Shown piece by piece: positions 41,454 to 50,203 of a stretch of 64,000 nucleotides of DNA; the first letter of the stretch is position 1, and the number at the start of each line of letters is the position of its first letter. The notes below the pieces were generated by a model that was given only the letters and a program-made list of their open reading frames with translations, had not been told where the DNA came from and did not search any database. A program made the position numbers and the translations under genes. Source of the DNA: Nitrosovibrio sp. Nv4 (GTDB taxonomy: Bacteria; Pseudomonadota; Gammaproteobacteria; Burkholderiales; Nitrosomonadaceae); the NCBI RefSeq assembly GCF_900215485.1, contig NZ_OCMZ01000001.1:434001-498000 (forward strand), read 5' to 3'.

Positions 41454-42794
41454 CTAACGGGAGAACGGTGAAGCCGCCCGCAATTCCAACTTCCCTGGTG
41501 TTCCCTCCTCTTCGCGAAGTGTCTCGTCCAGTATTTCGATCCAGTGCTCGACTGGCAACGACGTTCCGCTTCGCACATGCATGAGGCAGCCGATGTTGGC
41601 GGTGGCAATCCGGGTTGGCCCGCCCGATTCCAGCGCGGTCACCTTATTTTTCAGCAGCTGTTGCGACAGTTCGGGCTGCAAAATCGAATAGGTCCCCGCC
41701 GATCCGCAGCAAAGATGAGCGTCGGGCACGTACGTCAATTCGAAGCCAGCGGCGATCAGAATCTTCTCTGCGACACCTCGGATGCGCATCCCATGCTGCA
41801 GAGTACAGGGGGAATGGAATGCTAGCCTGGGTTTTATTGTGCTGGGTGTATCAGGAGACCTTCGGTTGAGAAATGGGAAAAGTGCGTCGGTTTCAGCTTC
41901 TACAATCTCGCTGATATCCTTGGCCAATTCGGAAATTCGCGCCGCTTTTTCCGCATAGGCAGGATCATGACTCAACAAATGGCCGTATTCCTTTACGGTC
42001 ACGCCGCAGCCGCTGGCAGTCAAAACGATTGCTTCTACTCCACCTGCGCCATCCGCGTCTCCACCTTCCTTCCCAATATAGGGCCACCAGGCATCGACAT
42101 TACGGCGCATGTAATCCAGCCCTTCCTGCTGAGCGTTGAGATGATAAGACACGGCGCCACAGCAACCTGCCTTCGGCGCTATGACGAGCGATATATCAAG
42201 CTTGTCCAGTACCCGCGCGGCTGCGGCGTTGATATTGGGGGCCAGCGAAGGTTGCACGCAGCCTTCGAGTATCAGCATTTTGCGTTTGTGACGCACGGGG
42301 GGCCATGATTCCGCGGCTTGCGTTTTCTGCACAGGCGGAGGTAGTGAATCCTTCAGTGCCCCGGGCAGTAGTGGACGGAAAGACTGCCCTAGTTTCAGCA
42401 ACGACGCAAACACGCCGGGGTTGGACAAGACCTGGCGCAGTGCGTATCGCATAGTACCGGCAGCAACCCCTCGCCCCACCTTCTTTTCAACGATGCCACG
42501 GCCGATATCCACCAGCCGCCCATAACGCACACCGGACGGACAAACCGTCTCGCAGGCGCGGCAGGTCAGGCAACGGTCGAGATGCAGCTGCGTCTTTTGC
42601 GTGACAGGCTCACCTTCCAATACCTGCTTCATCAGGTAAATGCGTCCTCGCGGGCTGTCCAGTTCGTCGCCCAGCAACTGATACGTCGGGCAGGTGGCAA
42701 GGCAGAAACCGCAATGAACACAAGTGCGCAGTATCGCCTCCGCTTCCTGCCCCTCTGGAGTGTCCTTGATGAAATCCGCGAGATTGGTTTGCAC
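41454..42794 (-). CDS. glcF: Glycolate oxidase iron-sulfur subunit
   Basis: GlcF carries electrons from the flavin subunits of glycolate dehydrogenase to the membrane quinone pool. The 446-residue protein has two ferredoxin-like 4Fe-4S clusters, CVHCGFCLATCP (residues 26-37) and CLTCRACETVCP (about 75-86). Two CCG domains follow (AGCCGAVSYH and HLCCGSAGTY). It lies 1 base after glcE, so translation is coupled. Last gene of garR-glcD-glcE-glcF. Confidence 0.95.
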   Translation of the reverse strand: MQTNLADFIKDTPEGQEAEAILRTCVHCGFCLATCPTYQLLGDELDSPRGRIYLMKQVLEGEPVTQKTQLHLDRCLTCRACETVCPSGVRYGRLVDIGRGIVEKKVGRGVAAGTMRYALRQVLSNPGVFASLLKLGQSFRPLLPGALKDSLPPPVQKTQAAESWPPVRHKRKMLILEGCVQPSLAPNINAAAARVLDKLDISLVIAPKAGCCGAVSYHLNAQQEGLDYMRRNVDAWWPYIGKEGGDADGAGGVEAIVLTASGCGVTVKEYGHLLSHDPAYAEKAARISELAKDISEIVEAETDALFPFLNRRSPDTPSTIKPRLAFHSPCTLQHGMRIRGVAEKILIAAGFELTYVPDAHLCCGSAGTYSILQPELSQQLLKNKVTALESGGPTRIATANIGCLMHVRSGTSLPVEHWIEILDETLREEEGTPGKLELRAASPFSR

Positions 42795-42795
42795 T

Positions 42796-43890
42796 TTATA
42801 TTTCCGGGTACATCCGGCCCGGACTGAATATACGTTTGGGATCGAATTTTTCTTTCAGGCGCCGGTTGATATTCATTAATGCCGGCGCGAGCGGATGGAA
42901 TACGCTGGCGCATGGTCCATCGCTGCGAAACAATGTCGCATGACCGCCCGCATCTTTTGCCGTATTGCGTATGGCTGTATGCACAGCATCCGTATCTGCA
43001 TCCATATCAACTGCCAGCCAGCGCAGCGCTCCGCCCCACTCGATCAGCTGCTTTCCCGGCAGCGAAAGCGGCGGTGTGGTTGATTTTATGGACAAGCGCC
43101 AGAGCTGCTTTCCTGGTTGAAAAAAAGAGTGCGTCTGTTCGCGTATCGATTGCCAGAAAGCCGCACCCTCGGCGATTTCCACGCCGCCCATTATCGTGCG
43201 AGCAGCACGCACGGCGGGTGCTGCGCCGGAGAGCCTGAAAATCAGCTCACCATCGCAGAAGCAGGTCGCGGAAACCGGTAGCGGTTTGCCTGCCCAAAGA
43301 TTCATCTTGTCGATAGCCTCCGCCTCGTTCATCGGCAGGCGCAGCGTAAGCTCCGCCGCCGGTAACGGCAGTACCTTAAGCGAAACGTCCAGTAATAAAC
43401 CCAGTGTTCCCATCGAACCCGTCATCAAACGCGAGACATCATAGCCCGCCACATTTTTCATCACCTGCCCGCCAAAACTCAGGTCATCACCTCTACCGTC
43501 CAGCATGCGAACGCCCAGTACGAAGTCACGCACCGCCCCGGCAGATGCGCGCCGTGGACCGGACAAGCCGCTTGCGACACAACCGCCAAGCGTGGCGCCG
43601 GGACCAAAGTGCGGCGGCTCAAAGGCCAACATTTGACCACGCTTACGCAGTTCCGTTTCAAGTTCAGCCAAGCGGGTGCCGGCGCGGGCTGTTACGACCA
43701 GTTCGGTAGGCTCGTAATCGACAATGCCTGTATAGGCTGTGGCATTCAGAATACCGCCCTCTGAGCCGTCGGGATTCGCGGTCCGATTGCCATAGAAATC
43801 CTTGGTGCCACCGCTGCGTATAAGTAACGATGCGCTCTCTCGAGCGGCTGCGCGAATGGTATCGGCAAACTGATCGATGATTTCCTGCAT
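42796..43890 (-). CDS. glcE: Glycolate oxidase FAD-binding subunit GlcE
   Basis: GlcE is the second FAD-binding subunit of glycolate dehydrogenase. The 364-residue protein has LLIRSGGTKDFYGNR at the N-terminus, ATLGGCVASGLSGPRRAS for FAD binding, and KNVAGYDVSRLMTGSMGTLG. The C-terminus ends in LKEKFDPKRIFSPGRMYPE, similar to GlcD ends. Length is normal. It lies between glcD and glcF in the usual order. Confidence 0.94.
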   Translation of the reverse strand: MQEIIDQFADTIRAAARESASLLIRSGGTKDFYGNRTANPDGSEGGILNATAYTGIVDYEPTELVVTARAGTRLAELETELRKRGQMLAFEPPHFGPGATLGGCVASGLSGPRRASAGAVRDFVLGVRMLDGRGDDLSFGGQVMKNVAGYDVSRLMTGSMGTLGLLLDVSLKVLPLPAAELTLRLPMNEAEAIDKMNLWAGKPLPVSATCFCDGELIFRLSGAAPAVRAARTIMGGVEIAEGAAFWQSIREQTHSFFQPGKQLWRLSIKSTTPPLSLPGKQLIEWGGALRWLAVDMDADTDAVHTAIRNTAKDAGGHATLFRSDGPCASVFHPLAPALMNINRRLKEKFDPKRIFSPGRMYPEI

Positions 43891-43937
43891 GGCTTAATCA
43901 GATGCTCGCCAAGACGAAGTACGTAAAATACGCATCA

Positions 43938-45392
43938 TCAAAATCTTGGCAGTTCAGGGAATTTTTCTTCGCCCCGATGCACATGCATGGCTCCGTGCTC
44001 CGCGCAGCGACGCAGCGTCGGCACGGCTTTACCCGGATTCAAAAGTCCATCCGGATCGAAGGCAGCCTTTACGGCATGGAACATTTCCAGTTCGCCAGTC
44101 TTGAATTGCGAACACATCTGATTGATTTTTTCTATGCCGACTCCATGCTCACCTGTAATGGTTCCCCCGGCCTGGATGCACATCTGGAGTATTTTTGCGC
44201 CAAATTCCTCTGTTAATTCAAGTTCTCCGGGACGGTTGGCATCATAAAGAATCAATGGATGCAAATTTCCGTCGCCCGCGTGGAAGACATTCATGCAACG
44301 CAAACCGTATTCAGCAGAGAGCGCTTCGATTCCGGACAGTACCTTCGCAAGGTTCTTGCGAGGAATCGTTCCATCCATACAGTAATAATCCGGCGAAACC
44401 CGCCCTGCCGCCGGGAATGCGGCCTTGCGCCCCGCCCAGAATCTGAGGCGTTCGGCCTCGTCGCGGGATGTTCTGATCTCGATCGCCCCACTCTGCTTCA
44501 TGATCTCGTTAACGCGCTGGATTTCCTCCGTCACTTCCTCCGTCGCGCCGTCGGATTCACACAACAGAATCGCCGCCGCCTCGAGGTTATAACCGGCATG
44601 GATATACTCCTCCACTGCGCGGGTCGTGATTTTGTCCATCATTTCCATGCCCGCCGGGATTATTCCCGCAGCGATCACATTTGCCACCGCATCACCGGCC
44701 TTGCGTATGTCGTCGAAGGCGGCAAGGACCACCTGGGCTTTTTCAGGCCTGGGCGTGAGTTTTACGGTAACTTCGGTCACGATACCCAGCATGCCTTCGC
44801 TACCTGTCATGAGTGCCAGCAGATCATAGCCTGCAGCATCCAGGCCGCCGCCCCCGATTTCAAGAAGCTCGCCCTCTATGGTCAACACGCGCAACTCGAG
44901 AATATTGTGCACCGTGAGCCCATATTTAAGACAATGCACGCCTCCGGAATTTTCGGCCACGTTACCGCCGATAGAGCACGCAATCTGAGAAGAGGGGTCG
45001 GGCGCATAATATAGACCATAATTTGCTGCTGCTTCGCTGATGGCAAGATTGCGCACACCTGGCTGCACCCTGGCGGTGCGCGCCACCGGATCAAGTTCAA
45101 GTATGCGTTTTAACTTGGCGAGCGACAGCAGAACACCCTCTGCGTGGGGCAGCGCGCCCCCGGACAGACCGGTTCCCGCGCCGCGCGCCACCACCGGAAT
45201 TTTCGATGCATGGCAGATCCGCAGAATCTGGGCTACTTCGTCTTCGGTTTGCGGCAATGCGACAATCATCGGCGTTTGCCGGTAAGCCGAGAGACCGTCG
45301 CACTCGTACGGCCTCAAGTCCTCTTTCTCATGCAGCACCGCTTCGGGTGGCAGAAAAGTGCGCAGCCGGGTGACAAGTTCGAGAGAATTCAT
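43938..45392 (-). CDS. glcD: Glycolate oxidase subunit GlcD
   Basis: GlcD is the main FAD subunit that oxidises glycolate to glyoxylate. The 484-residue protein has the FAD-binding block VVARGAGTGLSGGALPHAEG (first 20 residues only), SIGGNVAENSGGVHCLKYG and MTGSEGMLGIVTEVTVKL. The C-terminal oxidase domain has NVFHAGDGNLHPLI and GEHGVGIEKINQM. It is followed by glcE and glcF and preceded by garR within 20 bases. It differs clearly from the solitary paralogue at 22 kb. Confidence 0.95.
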   Translation of the reverse strand: MNSLELVTRLRTFLPPEAVLHEKEDLRPYECDGLSAYRQTPMIVALPQTEDEVAQILRICHASKIPVVARGAGTGLSGGALPHAEGVLLSLAKLKRILELDPVARTARVQPGVRNLAISEAAANYGLYYAPDPSSQIACSIGGNVAENSGGVHCLKYGLTVHNILELRVLTIEGELLEIGGGGLDAAGYDLLALMTGSEGMLGIVTEVTVKLTPRPEKAQVVLAAFDDIRKAGDAVANVIAAGIIPAGMEMMDKITTRAVEEYIHAGYNLEAAAILLCESDGATEEVTEEIQRVNEIMKQSGAIEIRTSRDEAERLRFWAGRKAAFPAAGRVSPDYYCMDGTIPRKNLAKVLSGIEALSAEYGLRCMNVFHAGDGNLHPLILYDANRPGELELTEEFGAKILQMCIQAGGTITGEHGVGIEKINQMCSQFKTGELEMFHAVKAAFDPDGLLNPGKAVPTLRRCAEHGAMHVHRGEEKFPELPRF

Positions 45393-45411
45393 AAATCCAT
45401 TGTTCAGCGAC

Positions 45412-46380
45412 TCATTTTAAAGAGCCCAGCTTATCAGATTCTCCGGCTGAATCCCGAATCTCATGATTCGCCAATTTTTCGAGCATTTTTACCATTGCCG
45501 CACTATCCCATTTGGCGCCGCCGTGAGCGATGCATGCACTGAACAATTCCTGAACTGTAGCAGTGTTTGGTAGGCTGATGCCCAATGCGCGCGCATTGGA
45601 TAGCGCCAGACCCAGGTCCTTCTGATGCAATTCAATGCGAAATCCCGGTTCGAATGCCCGCTTGATCATGCGTTCGCCATGAACCTCCAGAACGCGTGAC
45701 GAGGCAAAACCACCCATCAGGGCCTGGCGCACCTTTGAAGGATCGGCGCCAGCCTTGGAAGCAAACAACAATCCTTCTCCCACGGCCTCGATTGTGAGGG
45801 CAGCGATAATCTGATTGGCAATCTTGCAAACCTGGCCTGCGCCATTGGCCCCAATCAACGTAACGGTTTTACCCATTAATTCGAGGACTGGTTTTACCTT
45901 CTCGAACACCGGTTCGGCGGCGCCCACCATTACGGTAAGGGTAGCATCCCTCGCACCGATATCGCCACCCGACACTGGCGCATCGACATAGTCGCAACCG
46001 AGCTTATTGATGTCAGCGGCAAATTCTCTGGTTTCAATGGGAGATATGGAACTCATGTCCATCACAATCTTGCCTGTACTCGAACCGCCGCTCGACTCCA
46101 ATCCCAACCCTAATCTCAATCCTTGCACTACGCCGTTCTCACCAAACAGCACTCGTTTCACATCCTGAGTATCGGGCAGCATCGTGATGATGATATCAGC
46201 ATTTTGTGCGACTTCTCTGGGCGAGGAACAAGCCTTGCCACCCTGCTCGAGCAACTCCTCCGGCACACCACTACGGGAATGCAGAAATAAGGTATGTCCA
46301 CCCTTGATAAGACGCTCGGCCATGGGCTTCCCCATGATGCCAAGACCAATGAAACCGATTTTCATTCTATTTTCGCTCAT
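45412..46380 (-). CDS. garR: 2-hydroxy-3-oxopropionate (tartronate semialdehyde) reductase
   Basis: This enzyme reduces tartronate semialdehyde to D-glycerate with NAD(P)H. The 322-residue beta-hydroxyacid dehydrogenase has the nucleotide-binding motif IGFIGLGIMGKPMAERL, the substrate loop DAPVSGGDIGARDATL and the catalytic lysine segment NGAGQVCKIANQII. It is the first gene of an operon with glcD, glcE and glcF, 19 bases before glcD. That context strongly suggests glyoxylate made by GlcDEF is turned to glycerate (glycerate pathway). Glyoxylate carboligase is not in the window. ATG 46365 is an alternative start. Confidence 0.92.
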   Translation of the reverse strand: MSENRMKIGFIGLGIMGKPMAERLIKGGHTLFLHSRSGVPEELLEQGGKACSSPREVAQNADIIITMLPDTQDVKRVLFGENGVVQGLRLGLGLESSGGSSTGKIVMDMSSISPIETREFAADINKLGCDYVDAPVSGGDIGARDATLTVMVGAAEPVFEKVKPVLELMGKTVTLIGANGAGQVCKIANQIIAALTIEAVGEGLLFASKAGADPSKVRQALMGGFASSRVLEVHGERMIKRAFEPGFRIELHQKDLGLALSNARALGISLPNTATVQELFSACIAHGGAKWDSAAMVKMLEKLANHEIRDSAGESDKLGSLK

Positions 46381-46637
46381 CAATAAGATTATCCTTGGCG
46401 GCCAATCTCGGCTATTCTTTTGCTATCTGCGCCCGATGGGGATCTATTGGCCCGAGTTCGCATGCGCCCACATCCCACTAGTACCCGCTAGTATAAACTT
46501 TCACGATGTTTCGCTGCCGAATACAGATATACGTACTATGAACGCCTTACTGCCGTCTGCGCGTTCATAAAATTGTTCATAAAATTTTTTAAGCATCAAA
46601 ATCCAGATTTACCATTTGATAATTTCAAGGAAACGGA

Positions 46638-46805
46638 ATGATCGAATTTCAAAAGGATATACTTGAACGTGACAATCTTGTCCATAATAAAACGATCGCC
46701 GCGCAACGCGGTGTCGGCACATTTATGTGCCAGCAAAATAGTCGGGACAAAGGGCATTATGCCGGGTACGGCATGAACGCCAGCTTCCAATCTGGAGAAG
46801 CCTGA
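46638..46805 (+). CDS. 55-residue hypothetical protein upstream of the flavoprotein gene
   Basis: A 55-codon open frame ends 2 bases before the ATG of the rubredoxin-reductase-like gene. AAGG (46627-46630) lies 7 bases before its ATG, a good ribosome binding site. It begins MIEFQKDILERDNLVHNK and is polar with one Cys, no signal peptide and no CxxC motifs. It is therefore not a rubredoxin, despite the neighbour. It may be a leader that couples translation of the downstream gene, or a small conserved protein. No homologue is recognised. Confidence 0.45.
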   Translation: MIEFQKDILERDNLVHNKTIAAQRGVGTFMCQQNSRDKGHYAGYGMNASFQSGEA

Positions 46806-46807
46806 CC

Positions 46808-47962
46808 ATGACGCAGCAGCCTGTAATCATTATCGGCAGCGGCCTTGCGGGTTATACCGTGGCCCGGGAGTTTCGGAAGCTGGACGTCGAAACGCCTATT
46901 CTGATCATTTCGGCGGATCATGGCGGTTTCTACTCCAAGCCGATGCTTTCAAATGCCCTGGCGACGGGGAAAACCCCCGCATCCATACTGAATGCCAGCG
47001 CTGAGAAAATGGCTGAGCAGTTGAAAATGACGATTCGATCGCATAGCCGGGTGACAGCCATTGACCCGACGAGCAGAACAGTGACGTTGCAAGATGGAGA
47101 GAAATTGTTCTATAGCAAACTTGTCCTGGCCATGGGCGCCGATCCGATCCGGCTGCCGCTGGAAGGCGAGGGGGTAAAAGACATTCTTTCCGTAAACGAC
47201 CTTGATGACTATCAACGCCTTCGTGATGCGCTGGAAGGAAAAAAGGATGTAACCATTCTTGGCGCAGGGCTGATCGGCTGTGAATTTGCTAACGACTTGA
47301 CCATGGCAGGCTATCGGGTACGTGTGATCGATATCAGCACCCAACCTCTGGGGCGGCTTCTGCCACCGGCCGGGGGCGCCTTTATGCAACGCAGACTGGA
47401 AGCTGCCGGCGTGGTTTTTCACTTGGGGGCGGCAACTCAATTCGTGGAGCGGATCCATGAAAGCTTGCGTTTGACTCTTGCCGATGGAGAAACTATCCAG
47501 ACGGATATCGTACTTTCCGCTGTAGGGTTGCGCCCTCGCACCGCCTTGGCGCAAGCGGCCGGGATTGCCGTGAATCGCGGCATCACGGTAAACCGCTCGC
47601 TGCAGACCCGCTATGAGGATATTTACGCGCTGGGCGACTGCGCGGAGGTGGAAGGCCGGGTGCTGCCGTTCGTCATGCCAATCATGCATGCGGCCCGCGG
47701 CCTGGCGGCAACGCTTGCCCAAACTTTGACTCCAATCCGCTATCCAGCCATGCCTGTGCTGGTTAAAACGCCATCTTGTCCCGCTGTCGTGTCACCGCCA
47801 GATACCTCTATGCAGGGCGAATGGCTGGTCGAGGAAGATGAAAACGGTGTCAAGGCGCTGTTTAAAAGTGTGGAAGATAAGCTGCTGGGTTATGCCTTGC
47901 TGGGTATGTCAACCAAGGAAAAGAACGCGCTTGCCGCACATTTGCCGGCCGTGATGGAATAA
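46808..47962 (+). CDS. NAD(P)H-dependent FAD oxidoreductase, rubredoxin reductase-like
   Basis: A 384-residue flavoprotein of the pyridine nucleotide-disulfide oxidoreductase group. It has an N-terminal FAD motif IIGSGLAGYTVAREF, a central NAD motif ILGAGLIGCEFANDL, and the second FAD motif IYALGDCAEV. The overall pattern (GFYSKPMLSNALATGKTP, and no redox-active CxxxxC pair) fits rubredoxin--NAD+ reductase, which passes electrons to rubredoxin. No rubredoxin gene is next to it, so the acceptor is uncertain. It follows the 55-codon open frame by 2 bases. Confidence 0.82.
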   Translation: MTQQPVIIIGSGLAGYTVAREFRKLDVETPILIISADHGGFYSKPMLSNALATGKTPASILNASAEKMAEQLKMTIRSHSRVTAIDPTSRTVTLQDGEKLFYSKLVLAMGADPIRLPLEGEGVKDILSVNDLDDYQRLRDALEGKKDVTILGAGLIGCEFANDLTMAGYRVRVIDISTQPLGRLLPPAGGAFMQRRLEAAGVVFHLGAATQFVERIHESLRLTLADGETIQTDIVLSAVGLRPRTALAQAAGIAVNRGITVNRSLQTRYEDIYALGDCAEVEGRVLPFVMPIMHAARGLAATLAQTLTPIRYPAMPVLVKTPSCPAVVSPPDTSMQGEWLVEEDENGVKALFKSVEDKLLGYALLGMSTKEKNALAAHLPAVME

Positions 47963-47984
47963 GGAACGGCGGAGATCCGTTATC

Positions 47985-48067
47985 GCCCCAGGCATTTACC
48001 GTACTTTACCGGCCGATTACCACAGCCAATTATCCGCAGGAAGCCTGCTGCTGGAAATGCCTGGGGC
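47985..48067. repeat. Long-loop inverted repeat between convergent genes
   Basis: Perfect 13-base arms (GCCCCAGGCATTT at 47985-47997 and its complement at 48055-48067) enclose a 57-base loop. It fills the space between the flavoprotein stop and the Gly-zipper gene stop on the opposite strand. It could be a bidirectional terminator or a remnant of a small mobile unit. Confidence 0.55.
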
Positions 48068-48086
48068 ATATGAACAACAACTGATT

Positions 48087-48686
48087 TTAAAAACCCTTCG
48101 ATCGCATGCAGGAAGAATAGGCCGCCTGATATTGCGCATCGTGCGACTTGGTTTCGTTGAGTCCGTATAGCGTCCCGCCCGCCGCGCCTGTTACTCCACC
48201 TATCGCGGCACCCTTTCCCGCGCCTTTTCCGCCACCTGCAATCGCGCCGCCCGCCGCACCCACGGCTGCGCCAATAGCAGCGCCTAGCGCGGCACTCGTG
48301 AGTACTTCCTGGGCTTTGCTATTGACCTGCTCATTCGCGTATCTGTTGCACGCATCCATGACAGATTGAGAAGGATATGCCGGCTGGGGGGGATATGCAG
48401 CTTGGGAAGGAGGTGGAACCGCTGCCGAAGCGCTCCTGTTTGGCTGTGTGGCGCGGACACTCCGGGGACGTTCCCCTGGCGTTTCCTCAATGGCCGAGGT
48501 GGACGCGGCCTTCTTTTCGTGCTCGGCGCCCGGAATATCCCCGGACTGGGCCGTGGATGACGGCGTGCCTGATTCCTCGGTCTTGGAGTCCGGCCCGGCG
48601 ACCATCAGCGTTGCCGCCACGGTTGCGCCAACCAGCAGTATTCCAATCGTGGTCAGCTTCCAATAGTTAACGGATTCGTTTGACAT
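48087..48686 (-). CDS. Membrane-anchored Gly-zipper protein (YMGG-like)
   Basis: A 199-residue protein. An N-terminal transmembrane anchor (LTTIGILLVGATVAATLMVAG, written to 20: LTTIGILLVGATVAATLMVA) is followed by a low-complexity Ser/Ala/Pro-rich spacer (about 33-100). The C-terminal half has a Cys-containing helix (DACNRYANEQVNSK), a long glycine-zipper (AALGAAIGAAVGAAGGAIAG) and the ending YSSCMRSKGF. This same arrangement, Cys helix, Gly-zipper and Y..CM..KG end, occurs in the protein at 50697. The periplasmic role is unknown; related proteins affect envelope structure. Confidence 0.72.
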   Translation of the reverse strand: MSNESVNYWKLTTIGILLVGATVAATLMVAGPDSKTEESGTPSSTAQSGDIPGAEHEKKAASTSAIEETPGERPRSVRATQPNRSASAAVPPPSQAAYPPQPAYPSQSVMDACNRYANEQVNSKAQEVLTSAALGAAIGAAVGAAGGAIAGGGKGAGKGAAIGGVTGAAGGTLYGLNETKSHDAQYQAAYSSCMRSKGF

Positions 48687-48752
48687 TGTGTCTCCTTATG
48701 AAAAGGTATTGCTTTTTTTGCCATGCTTCGACCTATAGCTTTCTACCAAACG

Positions 48753-49184
48753 TCATTGCGAACCATCGTGCATGCCGTGTTTCCCTTTGCTATTTTTATC
48801 GCCTTTGCCGCCTTTGCCCTTGATGGCTTTATCCTTATCAGCCTTGTTGTTTCCCCTGTATTCATGACCTTGATGCTTGCCCTTCCCATAGTTGCGGCCG
48901 CCTTCTCCAGCTTCGTGGCCATGCCCGCGGCCATCATGATTTCTCAGATCAGAACGATCGTCACCCCTGGCGGCTCCGGTGGACCACTGCGCGTTTGTAT
49001 TCTCGATTCCTCGTTCGCTCATGTGTCCGGATGCCGAACCGCCAGGACTACCATGCTGACCATGGCCACCCATGCCTTCATGATGTCCGCCATGTCCGCC
49101 ATTGCCGCCGCCCCCTTCACGGGCAAGTACTGGAGCGCCATACACCAGAAAACCCGCCAGCATTATCACTAAACCTTTGCGCAT
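48753..49184 (-). CDS. Exported Gly/His/Lys-rich low-complexity protein
   Basis: A 143-residue exported protein. MRKGLVIMLAGFLVYGAPVLA is a clear signal peptide with cleavage about residue 21 (20-residue landmark RKGLVIMLAGFLVYGAPVLA). The mature protein is a low-complexity, probably disordered chain, rich in Gly, His and Lys (GGHGGHHEGMGGHGQHG, then KGKGGKGDKNSKGKHG). It could bind divalent metal or polyanions. The start is ATG 49184 with AGGAG 7 bases upstream. It is divergent from the His-rich genes at 49.8 kb, with which it shares a 600-base intergenic region. Confidence 0.68.
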   Translation of the reverse strand: MRKGLVIMLAGFLVYGAPVLAREGGGGNGGHGGHHEGMGGHGQHGSPGGSASGHMSERGIENTNAQWSTGAARGDDRSDLRNHDGRGHGHEAGEGGRNYGKGKHQGHEYRGNNKADKDKAIKGKGGKGDKNSKGKHGMHDGSQ

Positions 49185-49482
49185 GTCCGATCTCCTCTTG
49201 TGGTTGATGCCTTCCAGACCAGGATGGCTGGATGAAATAGTAATCCCATATTTTTCAGTTATGGATACAAACCTTCCTGCATAACTCTTCACGCGACACT
49301 GTCAATAGCAATCATCGGAAACATATTCACCCATGGGCCGGAATTCTGGCCGGACAGAGTGTACGAAAAATCAGATTCCCTTTTTAGGGCTTTCCAGACA
49401 ACCAACTAATCCGCCTCGGCGGCGCGTAGAAGTCCGTCCGTTGATATAGCCCGGCATCTTACACATTTCGATAACAATGACC

Positions 49483-49501
49483 ATTGGACTTAAGTACACC
49501 T
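49483..49501. repeat. Dispersed 19-base repeat, copy 1
   Basis: ATTGGACTTAAGTACACCT here matches 18 of 19 bases at 58972-58990. The flanks differ. The centre is the palindrome ACTTAAGT. Confidence 0.5.
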
Positions 49502-49645
49502 ATTACAGAGCTGGTCACTTTCCCGGTCGACAATCAGTCTGCGCGGATATTTCATAACAAATAATGTGAATGGGCCATCCAGTTACAAGCGTGCTAACTA
49601 CGAAAGTATCTAATACTGAGCTACTCGATCCGTAAATTACCATTT

Positions 49646-49678
49646 TTGTGAAATTTTTGTGAAATTTATGTGAAAAAA
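49646..49678 (+). promoter_or_regulatory. Three 11-base direct repeats, candidate response-regulator operator
   Basis: TTGTGAAATTT occurs twice in direct succession (49646-49656, 49657-49667) and is followed by ATGTGAAAAAA (49668-49678). The 11-base period places each copy on the same helix face, as in binding sites of OmpR-family regulators. It lies about 110 bases before the His-rich gene at 49786. Confidence 0.5.
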
Positions 49679-49785
49679 AGACAACCGATTCTCCATCGGT
49701 GCGTTATATCAACCATGGTGCGATGAAAATTGCTCCTGACCGATGTTTCTTGCTAACTGCGATCATTACTGAAATGGAGACTTTC

Positions 49786-50145
49786 ATGACAAAAATAAAA
49801 TTTACATGTGTTGCTCTAATCATGCTTGGGTTGGTCCCCACGAGTTCGGCATGGGCGGGAAAAGGTCATGGGCATCACAAGCATGGTCATCATAACCATG
49901 GTCATCATCGTAACCACCATGGCCACGGCCACCATCACCACGGAGGAGGACACGGGGGATATGGACTCGCAATAGGAATGGGGATGGGACTGCTGGGTTA
50001 TGGCCTGGGCTATCTGAGTAATAGAGCACCTTCCTATCCACCTGCATATGGCTATCCGTCCGCAGGTTATGCGCCGGGTTATGGGTATGGGCCCGTTGTC
50101 GTACCTCCTGCGCCGCCGGTTTATATCCAGCAGGGATGGCGATAA
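49786..50145 (+). CDS. Exported His-rich protein, copy 1
   Basis: A 119-residue exported protein. The signal peptide MTKIKFTCVALIMLGLVPTS ends near AWA at residue 24. The mature N-terminus is dense in histidine (GHHKHGHHNHGHHRNHHGH). It then has a short glycine-rich hydrophobic segment (YGLAIGMGMGLLGYGLGYL) and a Pro/Tyr/Gly-rich tail ending PPVYIQQGWR. It clearly shares order and wording with the gene that follows, so the pair arose by tandem duplication. The likely role is metal binding in the periplasm or outer membrane, inferred only from composition. ATG 49786 follows TGGAGA. Confidence 0.75.
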   Translation: MTKIKFTCVALIMLGLVPTSSAWAGKGHGHHKHGHHNHGHHRNHHGHGHHHHGGGHGGYGLAIGMGMGLLGYGLGYLSNRAPSYPPAYGYPSAGYAPGYGYGPVVVPPAPPVYIQQGWR

Positions 50146-50203
50146 GGGACTGGTCGTTTTTTTGTGATTAAAACGCAACCATTGCTACGGTATGGAGACG
50201 TAA

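Larger units (their letters stand above)
49185..49785. other. Divergent intergenic region between exported His-rich genes
   Basis: This 601-base stretch separates two sets of exported low-complexity proteins and should hold promoters in both directions. It contains a copy of a dispersed 19-base repeat (49483-49501) and an 11-base-periodic direct repeat (49646-49678). No gene is supported. Confidence 0.55.

Noticed and set aside
46638-46805. Possible rubredoxin next to the reductase-like gene
   Set aside because: The 55-codon product has one cysteine and no CxxC pairs, so it cannot be a rubredoxin.
48723-49172. 149-codon plus-strand frame
   Set aside because: It is antisense to the exported Gly/His/Lys-rich gene, which has a signal peptide and a good ribosome binding site.
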